DNA of 64,000 nucleotides from Streptomyces muensis (GTDB lineage Bacteria; Actinomycetota; Actinomycetes; Streptomycetales; Streptomycetaceae). Location of the stretch: contig NZ_JAKEIP010000005.1 in NCBI RefSeq assembly GCF_021474425.1, positions 1 to 64,000 on the forward strand, given 5' to 3'. Positions 1 through 8,218 of the stretch are shown here, piece by piece. The notes beneath the pieces were generated by a model, which had not been told where the DNA came from, made no database searches, and saw only the letters and a list, made by a program, of their open reading frames with translations. Within the stretch, counting starts at the first letter, position 1. Each line of letters opens with the position of its first letter. Both the position numbers and the translations under genes were made by a program.

Positions 1-2
1 CG

Positions 3-2084
3 CCCGTCCCGTCCGCCCCGCAGACCGAACCCGCCCTCAACGGCGTCCGCATCACCTGGGACGGCGCGTTCGCCGACGCGGATGCCGCCCCGCTGGACCT
101 CTCCCGCGTCCAGGTCCACCTGATGACCTCGGCGGACGCCGAGCCGGACGTGATGTGGCCGGCGGCCACGATCGAGGCCGCGTCCGGCGCGTCGGTGACC
201 ATCGCCACCAACTACTACGACCCGATCTGGGTGCGCCTGGTCGCGGTCAACACCTCCGGTACCCCCAGCCTGCCCTCCGCGGCCGTCCAGACCGCCGCGC
301 GCCGCGCCGCCTCCACGGACGTCGGCACCGGCGTCATCCAGCAGGGCCACATCGCGGTCGGCGCCATCATCACCCCGCACCTGGCGGTCGGTTCGGTCAC
401 CCCCGACCAGATCGCCGTCGGACAGGGCACCAACCTGATGCCCGACCCCGGCTTCGAGGGCGCGGCCACCGCGGCCGCGATCGCCGCGGCCGGCGCCCCG
501 TGGTCGCTGGCCCCCGGCAACCGCACCGGCATCGGCGTCCGCGCAGACTGCCTGGCCGACACCCCCACCTACTTCACCCTGCCGCTGGCCCGGGTGCCCA
601 TCCTCGCCGGCGTCCAGCTGTACATGGCCGTCGACATCCTCACCTCCGACGACCTCAACGCGAGCGGCGTGAAGATCCTCGCCCGGTGGGAGAACGCCGT
701 CGGCACGGTCCTCGGCTACGGCGTGGTGGAGAAGACCACCCCCATCCCCGGCATGTGGCAGCGCATCACCGGCCAGGTCGCCGCCCCGCAGGGCACCACC
801 CAGGCCGTGCTGTGCCTGGAGTCCTCCGCCGCCACGGCCGGCTGGGTCGTGTTCGACAACTCCGAAGTCCACACGATTTTCGGGCGGGTCACCGGCGGCG
901 CCCGCGCGGAGATCGGCCCCCAGGGGGTGCGCCTGTTCGACGAGACCGGCGAGGAGGCGGTGTCCCTGGTCACCGGGGCCCCGCAGTACCTGACCCTGCG
1001 CAACAACGGCGAGCCGGTGGCGACGATCGACACCGACGGATCCGCGGGCTTCAACGACGTCAACGTCGCCGGGGAGCTGACCGTGGGTGGGGAGCCCGTC
1101 AGCGACCTGTTCGGGGCCGGGCCCAAGGGAATCATCGCGCGCGCCGCCCCGGGCACCACCGTCACCACAACGGGCAGCGAGATGGGCTATCTGGAGCTGC
1201 CCTTCACCGCCGAGGCAGGCCGCCTGTACCGGATCGTCTTCCGGGCCACCGCGGACCTCGACAACGCCACCGATGGCGAGATCCACCTCTACCTGCGTGA
1301 CGGGGGCACCGCGAAGCCCACGCTCACCTCGACCCTGCGGGAAACCGAGATCCTCACGCCGTCGCACACCGGCCGCTTCCAGCGAGTCGACCTGGAACAC
1401 GTCACGAGTGCCACCACCCTGGGTCCCGGCCTGCACCGCCTGCTGCTCTCGTTCCAGAACTCCGGCGGCACCAGTGGGCAGACCCTCGAACTCGGCCTGG
1501 GCACCACCGGCCGCACCAACGTCTTCTACGTCGAGGACATCGGTCCGGAGATCCCGCTGACCGGCGTGTACAACACCGGCGGCGGCACCGGCGCCGAACC
1601 GGTGCAGACGTACACCAAGACCTACGCGGCCTCCTGGTCCGGGTCGTACGCGAGCCGCTCGGGCTACAACGCCTACTACGGCAACTCCTGCCTGCAGGGC
1701 TACTACTCCGCCAACAACGGCGTGCAGGCCAGTTTGATCGGCTTCCCCGCGGCCCTGGCCACCGACCTGTCCGGCGCGAAGATCAACAAAGCCGAGATCT
1801 ATTTGTACTTCGACCACTGGTACTACGCGGACGGCGGCAAGGCCGTCATCCGCGCCCACAAGCACGCCTCCCGGCCGGCGAAGTTCTCCTGCGACACCGA
1901 GGCGCAGACCATCGCCTGGAAACGCAACCAGGGCAAGTGGGTCGACATCACCGCAGTGTTCGACTCCACCACGTGGCGGGGCATCGCCCTGGACCCCAAC
2001 ACCACCGACAAGACCTTCTACGGGAGGGCCCGCGGGTACGGGCAGACGTACCCGCCGAAGCTGCGCGTCACCTACACCAAGTAG
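3..2084 (+). CDS. Minor tail / tail-fibre protein, 5' end outside window
   Basis: The frame is open from the first bases of the window, so the true start lies upstream and 694 codons are visible. The first ~60 residues resemble the end of a fibronectin type III domain. A jelly-roll-like, carbohydrate-binding-type segment follows (about residues 140-295), then a 'GARAEIGPQGVRLFD' segment typical of siphophage tail proteins. The last ~150 residues are rich in Tyr, Ser and Asn, as in receptor-binding tips of actinophage tail fibres. It is followed 18 bp later by a second tail-type gene. Role inferred: host contact at the tail tip. The phage structural assignment is fairly secure; the receptor is unknown. 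Confidence 0.75.
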   Translation, partial: PVPSAPQTEPALNGVRITWDGAFADADAAPLDLSRVQVHLMTSADAEPDVMWPAATIEAASGASVTIATNYYDPIWVRLVAVNTSGTPSLPSAAVQTAARRAASTDVGTGVIQQGHIAVGAIITPHLAVGSVTPDQIAVGQGTNLMPDPGFEGAATAAAIAAAGAPWSLAPGNRTGIGVRADCLADTPTYFTLPLARVPILAGVQLYMAVDILTSDDLNASGVKILARWENAVGTVLGYGVVEKTTPIPGMWQRITGQVAAPQGTTQAVLCLESSAATAGWVVFDNSEVHTIFGRVTGGARAEIGPQGVRLFDETGEEAVSLVTGAPQYLTLRNNGEPVATIDTDGSAGFNDVNVAGELTVGGEPVSDLFGAGPKGIIARAAPGTTVTTTGSEMGYLELPFTAEAGRLYRIVFRATADLDNATDGEIHLYLRDGGTAKPTLTSTLRETEILTPSHTGRFQRVDLEHVTSATTLGPGLHRLLLSFQNSGGTSGQTLELGLGTTGRTNVFYVEDIGPEIPLTGVYNTGGGTGAEPVQTYTKTYAASWSGSYASRSGYNAYYGNSCLQGYYSANNGVQASLIGFPAALATDLSGAKINKAEIYLYFDHWYYADGGKAVIRAHKHASRPAKFSCDTEAQTIAWKRNQGKWVDITAVFDSTTWRGIALDPNTTDKTFYGRARGYGQTYPPKLRVTYTK

Positions 2085-2102
2085 AAAAGGAGGGGCTTCC
2101 CT

Positions 2103-3428
2103 GTGCCCGCGTACGGAGACCTCGTCACCAACGGGTCGTTCACCAACGGCACGACCGGCTGGTGGTCGGGCAACGCCGCCATGGTCACCATCACCGCCGG
2201 AACGGCCGGCCTCGAGGCGACCGCGAGCACGGACGCCGTAAACCTGTGGGACGCCGTGTTCGGCCAGGACGGCATCACGCTGCGGGCGGGCTGCCGCTAC
2301 ACCCTCTCCTTCACGGCCCGGGCCTCGCAGGGCGGCACCGCCATGGCCGCCAAGGTCGGCATGGGAGTCGACCCCTGGACGCCGGTCGTGGAGAAGCAGC
2401 TCAGCCTGCCGACCGCGGACACCCACTTCGTGTTCAGCTTCACCTCCACGATGACGACCGCCGGCCAGCTCTCCTTCCAGCTCGGACAGTCCAGCGCCGT
2501 CACCGTCTACCTCACCGAGGTCCGGCTGACCTGCTCGACCGTGAAGGAGGGCTTCTACGTCGACCCCGACTCCAACGCCGCCAAGTGGCTGACGCTGAAC
2601 CCGGACGACCCACGCGCCAAGAAGATCGAGCGGTCCATCGCCCGCCGCCCGGGCGCCCGCTGGTTCGGCGACTGGAACAAGGACATCCAGGCCGACCTCA
2701 ACGCATACGTCGCCGCAGCCGCCGCCCACGGACAGATGCCCATCGTCGCCCTGTACAACATGTTCAACCGCGACAACGGCGGGCAGAGCTCCGGCGGTTC
2801 GCCCTCCCCGGACGCCTACCGGACGTGGATCGACGCCGCCGCGGCCGGCATCGGCGACCGCCCGGCCCTGGTGATCCTCGAGCCCGACTCCCTGGCCCAG
2901 CTCGGCAACCTCCCCTCGGACGCGGCCCGCGCCGAACGCACCGCCCTGGTCGCCTACGCCGCGCAGGCCCTCGCCGCGCGTCCCGCCACCATCGTCTACC
3001 TTGACGGCGGCAACGCCACCTGGATCCGCCCGCCGGAGATGGCCGCCCGCCTGAAGGACGCCGGCGTCGCCCTGGTCCGCGGCTTCGCGGTCAACGTCGC
3101 CAACTTCGACGCCGTCGACGTGTGCTGCACCTACGCCTCCCAGATCACCGCCGAACTCGCCCACCTCGGGGTGCCCAACAAGGGCTTCGTCGTGGACACC
3201 GCCCGCAACGGCAACGGCGCCATGAACGAGGTCGGGCAGCACGTCGACTGGTGCAACCCCGCCGGACGACGCCTGGGCGTGCCCAGTTCGATCGGCGTCG
3301 CGGGCGCCGACTACCTGCTGTGGGTGAAGTACCCCGGCGACTCGGACGGCTCCTGCGGAATCGGCCAGGGCATCACGGCGGGCACCTGGTCGCCGTACCT
3401 GGCCGAGCGCCTGATCGACGGAACCTGA
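2103..3428 (+). CDS. Tail-associated glycoside hydrolase family 6 (cellulase-like) protein
   Basis: GTG start behind a strong AAAAGGAGGGG ribosome site. The N-terminal ~140 residues look like a beta-sandwich carbohydrate-binding module ('NGSFTNGTTGWW'). Residues ~143-440 carry the GH6 signatures in order: YNMFNRDNGG (family form YNIPxRDCGQ), ILEPDSL with the catalytic-acid Asp near residue 261, FVVDTARNGNG, WCNPAGRRLG and LWVKYPGDSDGSC. The Cys after RD is replaced by Asn, so one usual disulfide is probably absent. GH6 enzymes cleave beta-1,4-glucans. No signal peptide is seen, which fits delivery on a virion rather than secretion. Its place directly after the tail-fibre gene suggests a tail depolymerase. 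Confidence 0.85.
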   Translation: MPAYGDLVTNGSFTNGTTGWWSGNAAMVTITAGTAGLEATASTDAVNLWDAVFGQDGITLRAGCRYTLSFTARASQGGTAMAAKVGMGVDPWTPVVEKQLSLPTADTHFVFSFTSTMTTAGQLSFQLGQSSAVTVYLTEVRLTCSTVKEGFYVDPDSNAAKWLTLNPDDPRAKKIERSIARRPGARWFGDWNKDIQADLNAYVAAAAAHGQMPIVALYNMFNRDNGGQSSGGSPSPDAYRTWIDAAAAGIGDRPALVILEPDSLAQLGNLPSDAARAERTALVAYAAQALAARPATIVYLDGGNATWIRPPEMAARLKDAGVALVRGFAVNVANFDAVDVCCTYASQITAELAHLGVPNKGFVVDTARNGNGAMNEVGQHVDWCNPAGRRLGVPSSIGVAGADYLLWVKYPGDSDGSCGIGQGITAGTWSPYLAERLIDGT

Positions 3429-3649
3429 ACGGCGGCTCCCGCCCCGCGGGCAGCCCGGACGGCACGGGCACGCGGGCCGGGCCCGCGCGGGACCGCACCT
3501 ATCATTGATCACGGCACCTGCGGGCGACCCTCCGCCCACACGCCACCGCATCGCGGTCCGCACCACACCCCGAGGGAGCCACCCGAATCCGCCGTGCGCG
3601 GGCCGGGGGCCAAGCCCATCTGGGGCGCGGGGGAGAAGCGGACCAGTCG
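3429..3649 (+). other. Gap between tail and lysis modules
   Basis: About 220 bp without a convincing gene. It has a GC-rich dyad (CGGGCCGGGCCCG type) near 3472-3490 followed by TATCAT, which could be a terminator and a -10 for the lysis cassette. No good -35 is visible. A GGGGGAGAA ribosome site for the next gene is at its right end. Confidence 0.3.
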
Positions 3650-4468
3650 GTGCCCACCACACACGGCGTTCTCGTACGCCACTACACCCCACACCCGGCG
3701 CTCGGCCGCCACCAAGTCCTCGACGCCCGCTCGCTGGCCCACGTCCGGCGCCACCGCGGCGAGGCCCTGCGGCCCGTCCACTGGCAGCCCGCCATCCCGG
3801 TGCTGAACCAGCAGGACCTCTACAGCCAGAGCATCCGCACCTCCACCGTCGTGACCGGCGCCCCGGACGTCGACGCGCTCGGCTCGTGCACCGCGAACGC
3901 CGCAGCCGCGGCCCTGTCCGTGCTGCTCGCCCACGACGCCCTCGCACACGCCGGGCTGCCCACCAACGACGCGGCGCAGGCCGAACGGTGGGCGATCGGC
4001 CTGTACGCCGAGGCGACCGCGCTCGACGAGTTCGTGCCCTACCAGTGGCCGCCCGCCGACAGCGGCAGCTCCGGCCTCGGTATCGCCCGCGCTCTCAAGG
4101 CCCGCAGGCTGATCGGCTCCTACACCCACGCCCTGGACGCCGACGCCCTCGCCGCCGCCCTGCAGGACGGACCGGTCCTGCTCGGCCTGCCCTGGTTCAG
4201 CGCCTGGTTCACCCCGGGCCGCGACGGCTTCGTCGACGCCGTCCCGTACTGGCGCACCTCCGGGCTCGCCGGCGGCCACGAGGTGTGCGCCATCGGCCTC
4301 GAGGACGTCGCCCAGTACCCGGACGGACGGGTCATCCCCGAACGCACCGTGCTGCGGCTGCGCAACTCCTGGAGCGGCAGCTGGGGCCACGACGGCGACT
4401 TCTTCCTGCGCCTGTCCACCTACGTCGCGCTGCGCGAGCAGATCGACGCGATCCAACTCCACGCCTGA
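3650..4468 (+). CDS. Papain-like (C1-type) cysteine protease
   Basis: 272 aa, GTG start after GGGGGAGAA. The papain-fold catalytic triad is readable: Cys ~80 in LGSCTANAAAAAL, His ~210 in GGHEVCAIG and Asn ~238 in RNSWSGSWGHDG. There is no signal peptide or long inhibitory propeptide; the first ~50 residues could be a short pro-region. It lies between tail genes and the endolysin. Proteases of this type occur in actinophage late regions. It could process a tail or lysis protein or attack host surface protein; the sequence does not decide. The fold call is good, the role is open. Confidence 0.75.
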   Translation: MPTTHGVLVRHYTPHPALGRHQVLDARSLAHVRRHRGEALRPVHWQPAIPVLNQQDLYSQSIRTSTVVTGAPDVDALGSCTANAAAAALSVLLAHDALAHAGLPTNDAAQAERWAIGLYAEATALDEFVPYQWPPADSGSSGLGIARALKARRLIGSYTHALDADALAAALQDGPVLLGLPWFSAWFTPGRDGFVDAVPYWRTSGLAGGHEVCAIGLEDVAQYPDGRVIPERTVLRLRNSWSGSWGHDGDFFLRLSTYVALREQIDAIQLHA

Positions 4469-4477
4469 CGAGGAGCC

Positions 4478-5680
4478 ATGACCATCTTCCACGCTGCCGT
4501 CGTCCACCCCGACCAATCCGTCACCTACTGCGGCGAGGTCGACCAGGCGCACGTCGACACCGCCCGCGCCCTCGCCGAAATCGAGACCGTTCCGCGCTTC
4601 ACCCGCGAGCACCCCAGCCGCCCCGGCTCCGTGTTCGTACTGCGCGACGACGGCGACCTGGACTGGTACGCGCCGGTCGACGCCGAGCCGTTCCTCCTCC
4701 GGGACCCGGACACCGAGCCGCCCGCCGACGTGCTCGGCGACGCCCTGCCCGGCGCAGACGACCTGCCGCGCGGCGCCACCGGCACCGTGTGGATCTCCGG
4801 CGCGATCCGCCTCGGCGACGGCTCCATCGGCGGCGCCATGGACACCCCCGGCAACCCCCCGCGGGTCGTGCACCACTCCACCGAGTCCCCGGCCGGCAGC
4901 AAGTACCTCGAGTCGGTCGGCTCGTACCTGATCCGGGTCGCCTCCGAACCGCAGCTCATCTACTGCCCCGTGACCGACCGGGTCGGGCAGTTCGGCCCGC
5001 TCAACCAGAGCGGCCGGGCGCTGCGCAACGACGGCACCCGCCGCACCAATCGCGAGGGACGCGTCTGCATCCAGATCGAGGTCCTCGGCTACGCCAAGAG
5101 CCCGTGGACCAACGGCTGGGACCCGGCGAAGAAGCCGGGCTGGCAGAAGATCCTGTCCGCGGCCCGCTCCTGGGGCGTGCCGGACGTCTTCCCGGCCGGG
5201 CCCCCGGCGAAATACCCGGGGGCGGGCAAGGCGCGCTCGCGCAGCGTCTGGCAGTCCAAGGGCGGCCACTTCTCGCACGGCGACGTTCCGGGCAACGACC
5301 ACCAGGACCCGGGCGCGATCAGCACGGTCAAGGTCCTGTACAAGGCGACCGCCCCGGCCGACCCGGCGCCCACCCCGGCCCAGCCGAAGGTCAGCGTGGC
5401 CCACCTGGTCGCCGCGGCGAAGAAGGACGTCCCGGCCGCCGAGGGACACACCACCTATCCGACCGAGGTCCGCATCGTCGAGGACGCCCTGGTCGCCGAG
5501 GGCCTCCTGAAGCGCGAGTTCGCCGACGGCTCCTTCGGCTCCAAGACCGTCACTGCGTACGCCGCCTGGCAGCGCAGCAAGGCCGGCGGCTCCTACACCG
5601 GCTCCGCCGCCGACGGCGTCCCCGGCCTCGCCTCGCTCAAGCGGCTGGCCGCCCGGCACGCCTTCACCGCAACCACCTGA
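4478..5680 (+). CDS. Endolysin: N-acetylmuramoyl-L-alanine amidase (Amidase_2/PGRP) with peptidoglycan-binding tail
   Basis: 400 aa, ATG start with GAGGAG 9 bp after the protease stop. A unique ~125-residue N-terminal part is followed by an Amidase_2 domain with zinc and catalytic landmarks VHHSTE (~131), CIQIEVLG (~195) and GHFSHGDVPGNDHQDPG (~265). After a Pro/Ala linker (~290-305) the C-terminal ~80 residues look like a PG_binding_1 domain. It would cut the bond between MurNAc and L-Ala of the stem peptide at lysis. The holin-like gene directly downstream supports this role. The N-terminal extension is not recognised. Confidence 0.88.
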   Translation: MTIFHAAVVHPDQSVTYCGEVDQAHVDTARALAEIETVPRFTREHPSRPGSVFVLRDDGDLDWYAPVDAEPFLLRDPDTEPPADVLGDALPGADDLPRGATGTVWISGAIRLGDGSIGGAMDTPGNPPRVVHHSTESPAGSKYLESVGSYLIRVASEPQLIYCPVTDRVGQFGPLNQSGRALRNDGTRRTNREGRVCIQIEVLGYAKSPWTNGWDPAKKPGWQKILSAARSWGVPDVFPAGPPAKYPGAGKARSRSVWQSKGGHFSHGDVPGNDHQDPGAISTVKVLYKATAPADPAPTPAQPKVSVAHLVAAAKKDVPAAEGHTTYPTEVRIVEDALVAEGLLKREFADGSFGSKTVTAYAAWQRSKAGGSYTGSAADGVPGLASLKRLAARHAFTATT

Positions 5681-5700
5681 CATCCCAAGGGAGTTCACCC

Positions 5701-5955
5701 ATGCCCCAGTCCGCCCGCAAGGCCCTCGCCGACGTCGCCGAGCGCACCGTCCTGACCTACGTCGAGGCGTTCCTCGGCCTCCTGCTCGCCGGAGCGGTCA
5801 CCGACATCGTCGACCTGTCCGTGCTGCAGACCGCCTCTGTCGCGGCGCTCCCCGCCGCGCTGACCGTCGTCAAGGGCGCCATCGGCACCCGCCTCGGCCA
5901 GATCGGCACCGCCTCGTGGCTGCCGGCCAAGTCCGACCCCACCGCCCGCCTCTGA
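5701..5955 (+). CDS. Holin
   Basis: 84 aa, ATG start 20 bp after the endolysin. It has two hydrophobic segments (about residues 20-38, LTYVEAFLGLLLAGAVTDI, and 45-62, around VAALPAALTVVKGAIGT) and a short polar C-terminus. This matches the small actinophage holins of the r1t type, which open the membrane so that the endolysin can reach the wall. The call rests on size, topology and position next to the amidase. Confidence 0.8.
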   Translation: MPQSARKALADVAERTVLTYVEAFLGLLLAGAVTDIVDLSVLQTASVAALPAALTVVKGAIGTRLGQIGTASWLPAKSDPTARL

Positions 5956-5969
5956 CCTAGGAGTACGCC

Positions 5970-6206
5970 GTGCCCGACGGAGACGTCGCCCTGGAGCTGG
6001 CCGAACTCCGGCGCGCCCTCGAAGTCGGGCTCGCGCGCATCGACGGCCAGCTGGCCCTGCTCGTGCAGCGCTCGGACCAGACCGACAAGGCGGTCGAGGA
6101 ACTCGAAGAGCGGGTCGCCGCGCTCGAGCGCACCCGCTGGCCGCTGCCCGCCCTCAGCGTGCTCATCGCCCTGGGCGCCCTCGTCTGGGCCGTCCTGGGC
6201 CACTGA
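5970..6206 (+). CDS. Small coiled-coil protein with C-terminal membrane anchor (possible second lysis protein)
   Basis: 78 aa, GTG start after TAGGAGTACGCC. Residues ~8-52 form a heptad-rich coiled coil (LARIDGQLALLVQRS...AVEELEERVAALE). Residues ~56-76 are one transmembrane helix (PLPALSVLIALGALVWAVL). Similar N-out coiled-coil/TM proteins follow holins in actinophage lysis cassettes and are proposed to be second holins or antiholins. The position supports a role in lysis timing, but the sequence does not prove it. Confidence 0.65.
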   Translation: MPDGDVALELAELRRALEVGLARIDGQLALLVQRSDQTDKAVEELEERVAALERTRWPLPALSVLIALGALVWAVLGH

Positions 6207-6234
6207 CCACCCACCCGAAGGAGCCCCGCGACTC

Positions 6235-6861
6235 ATGCCGTACACCTCGTACACGGACCTGGCCCGCGAGCACCTCGAGGGGCTCGACTACCAGCGCAAC
6301 TGGCGCAGGTCGCCCGTTTCCACGCTGCTCCATCTGGCCATCCACGGCGGCGGCATTGAGCAGGGAACGGGCGAACTCGCCGAGGCCGCGGCCGGCGGGA
6401 TCCACGACCTGTACGTCTTCGACGGCATGAAGGCGTCGGGCAACGCCGAGCTGCACATCACCAGCACCGCTTTCGACGAGCCCAACGCGCTGGCGCTCGC
6501 CCGGGCGGCCACGCACACCGTGTCCTGGCACGGCTGCGCCGGGACCGCGCCGCTGACGAACCTCGGTGGCCTGGACTACCCGCTGCGCGACCGCGTGGGG
6601 CTGGCGCTGTCCCAGGCGGGGTTCGTGGTGCAGCTCGCCTCCCCGGAGCTCGACGGCGGCGCCCCGGAGAACATCTGCAACCAGAACACCCGCAACGCGG
6701 GCGTGCAATTGGAGATCAGCACCGCTCAGCGGGCGGCGTTCTTCGTCGGCGGCGACCTGTCCCGTGGGAACCGCGGCAACCGCACGGCCGCCTTCCAGGC
6801 GTACGTCGGTGCCGTCCAGACCGCCCTGGCCGAGGCGCTCGTCGCGGTCGGGCGCGGCTGA
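6235..6861 (+). CDS. Poly-gamma-glutamate hydrolase family protein (PghP/YjqB-like)
   Basis: 208 aa, ATG start. The signature AIHGGGIEQGT (~34-44) is the metal-binding motif of the phage poly-gamma-glutamate hydrolase family. SWHGCAG (~101) and a C-terminal NRGNRTAAFQAYV fit the same fold. Members are zinc enzymes related to carboxypeptidases and cut gamma-linked polyglutamate capsule in Bacillus phages. Here it ends the lysis cassette, just before a terminator. It may help phage leave or enter hyphae coated with gamma-glutamyl polymer. The family is clear; the substrate in this host is inferred. Confidence 0.8.
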   Translation: MPYTSYTDLAREHLEGLDYQRNWRRSPVSTLLHLAIHGGGIEQGTGELAEAAAGGIHDLYVFDGMKASGNAELHITSTAFDEPNALALARAATHTVSWHGCAGTAPLTNLGGLDYPLRDRVGLALSQAGFVVQLASPELDGGAPENICNQNTRNAGVQLEISTAQRAAFFVGGDLSRGNRGNRTAAFQAYVGAVQTALAEALVAVGRG

Positions 6862-6886
6862 CCCTCGGGGCGGGCCGGAAAGCAGA

Positions 6887-6910
6887 AACACACCGCCTCG
6901 GCGGTGTGTT
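6887..6910. terminator. Terminator hairpin after lysis cassette
   Basis: Perfect 11-bp arms (AACACACCGCC / GGCGGTGTGTT) around TC. It sits between the plus-strand lysis operon and a minus-strand small gene that ends at 6935, so it can serve both directions. Confidence 0.75.
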
Positions 6911-6934
6911 GGGGGGCGCGTCGACCGGTAGGGC

Positions 6935-7111
6935 CTACCAGTCGTCGCAGACCGGGCACCAGGGCCCGTTGCAGGCGTAGCAGTGGCGCTCGTAGGGGAC
7001 CTCGCAGTCCCAGCAGATTCCGTAGCCCTTGTCCTGGGTCTCGGCTATCGCCGCGACCCGGGCCGCCTTCTCGGCGTTCGCCTGCGCGGCCTTCGCGTCT
7101 ATCGCAGCCAT
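6935..7111 (-). CDS. 58-aa zinc-ribbon-like small protein
   Basis: ATG start behind a perfect AAGGAGGA (7117-7124). The N-terminal half is Ala/Lys rich and helical (MAAIDAKAAQANAEKAARVAA). The C-terminal half has three CxxC pairs (CWDC, CYAC, CPVC) between residues ~34 and 56, ending CDDW. This should bind zinc. No family is recognised. It is transcribed away from the GntR gene with its own upstream AT-rich region. Confidence 0.65.
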   Translation of the reverse strand: MAAIDAKAAQANAEKAARVAAIAETQDKGYGICWDCEVPYERHCYACNGPWCPVCDDW

Positions 7112-7144
7112 CGTGGTCCTCCTTCGGTCGGGTTCTCCCTACTC

Positions 7145-7170
7145 CCTAACCATATAACGATGCGTTGTAA
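7145..7170 (-). promoter_or_regulatory. AT-rich promoter/operator candidate with AACG-N3-CGTT dyad
   Basis: The most AT-rich stretch here (ACCATATAACGATGCGTTGT) contains a -10-like TATATG on the minus strand and the dyad AACG-ATG-CGTT at 7156-7166. It lies 35-60 bp upstream of the 58-aa gene. The nearby GntR protein is a candidate binder. No strong -35 is visible. Confidence 0.3.
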
Positions 7171-7303
7171 GGTTGGAAGGGGTTCGGGATCTTTCACAAC
7201 GAAAGAGTCCGCCCGCCCGTTCGACGGGAACCTGCTGGATGACGGCCCTCACCGGAGCTACGATCACGGCGTAGTCCGGCCCTCGGGCAGGTCTGCTTTC
7301 ACG

Positions 7304-7328
7304 AACCCCGGCCCCGTGGCCGGGGTTT
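7304..7328. terminator. Terminator at the 3' end of the GntR gene
   Basis: AACCCCGGCC / GGCCGGGGTT arms with CCGT loop, followed on the plus strand by TCGTC. It lies 3 bp beyond the GntR stop codon. Confidence 0.65.
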
Positions 7329-7330
7329 CG

Positions 7331-8011
7331 TCATGCCGGGCCGGACGCGGGCCGGTAGACCAGGGTGTACCGCTCGGCGAGGACGACCGTCTCCAGCACG
7401 CGCGCCCGGCCCGCCGCCGGGCGCTCGATCCGTGTCGCCACCGTGACCGGCTGGCCCACCACGCCCTCGAGGACGCGGGCCTCTGTGTCCAGTGCCGGCC
7501 GGGAGGTGACCTGTTCCTCCACGCCGGACGCGTCGGTCTTCCCGCTCGCCAGCGTGTACACGGTGAGTAGCTGCACCGGCATCTCGTCATGCCGGAACAG
7601 GCGCACCCGGCGCTTGACCTTCCTCGACGTCTTGACGTCCAGCCACCGCGCCACGGCGGCCGGCGCGGGAACGGTGGTCTCCGCCTCCACCTCGACGATG
7701 TCGGGGAACAGCCCCGACTCGGCCGCCTCCAGCCGGAACAGCGGCTCTTCCAGATCGTCCGGGGCGTGGTGCACCAGGCGCTGCGGCTCCGGCCGCTCGC
7801 GGACGTACGTGCCGTCGCCGGTGCGGGCGATCAGCAGGCCCTCGGCGACCAGGACCTTGCGGGCCTCCAGGATCACGGTGTCCGAGACCCCGAATGCCTC
7901 CTGCAGTTCCGTCAGCGACGGGATGCGGTCGTTCGGCTTGAGCGTGCCGTCGCCGATCTGGTCGCGCAGCTCCTGGGCGACGCGTCGGTAGGCCGTCGTG
8001 CGCCTGGCCAC
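7331..8011 (-). CDS. GntR-family (HutC type) repressor with UTRA ligand domain
   Basis: 226 aa, ATG start. Residues ~1-70 are a winged helix: AYRRVAQELRDQIGDGTLKPNDRIPSLTELQEAFGVSD is close to the GntR N-terminal consensus, and GDGTYVRE forms the wing. Residues ~90-220 look like a UTRA effector-binding domain. HutC/KorSA-type proteins control transfer and lysogeny genes on Streptomyces mobile elements. A 27-bp perfect inverted repeat lies just upstream of its start and could be an operator or terminator. Strong family call; targets unknown. Confidence 0.88.
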   Translation of the reverse strand: MARRTTAYRRVAQELRDQIGDGTLKPNDRIPSLTELQEAFGVSDTVILEARKVLVAEGLLIARTGDGTYVRERPEPQRLVHHAPDDLEEPLFRLEAAESGLFPDIVEVEAETTVPAPAAVARWLDVKTSRKVKRRVRLFRHDEMPVQLLTVYTLASGKTDASGVEEQVTSRPALDTEARVLEGVVGQPVTVATRIERPAAGRARVLETVVLAERYTLVYRPASGPA

Positions 8012-8041
8012 AATGTCCCCTCACTCGTTCAGTCCCAGGGA

Positions 8042-8109
8042 ATCGCGCAGGCTCTGGGGGTGGGCGCAGTCCGCTGCGGAGTTGCGCCCACCCCCAGAGC
8101 CTGCGCGAT
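8042..8109. repeat. 27-bp perfect inverted repeat with 14-nt loop
   Basis: Arms 8042-8068 and 8083-8109 are exact reverse complements. The loop (GTCCGCTGCGGAGT) contains a further 5-bp dyad. It lies between the 3' end of the XRE-TPR gene and the start of the GntR gene, both minus strand. It is the longest perfect dyad I noticed in the window. It could be a strong terminator for the XRE-TPR transcript, an operator for the GntR protein, or a trace of a mobile element; there is no U-run on either strand. Confidence 0.8.
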
Positions 8110-8218
8110 CTACGCATCGTCATGGGCGGGGTGCCCGACTGACGGTGTGTCCGGCCGTCATGTCGTCTTAATCATGGCACGGCACCCGGCCCGTTCCGGG
8201 GGACATCATCCGTCCTGC

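Noticed and set aside
3505..5955. 816-residue plus-strand frame and a 729-residue minus-strand frame across the lysis genes
   Set aside because: Both are Arg/Pro/Gly-rich shadows of the protease and endolysin genes, caused by high GC; the true frames have catalytic motifs and ribosome sites.
8042..8109. Hairpin telomere (protelomerase target)
   Set aside because: No protelomerase-like gene is present in the window and the dyad lies between two ordinary minus-strand genes; kept only as an inverted repeat.
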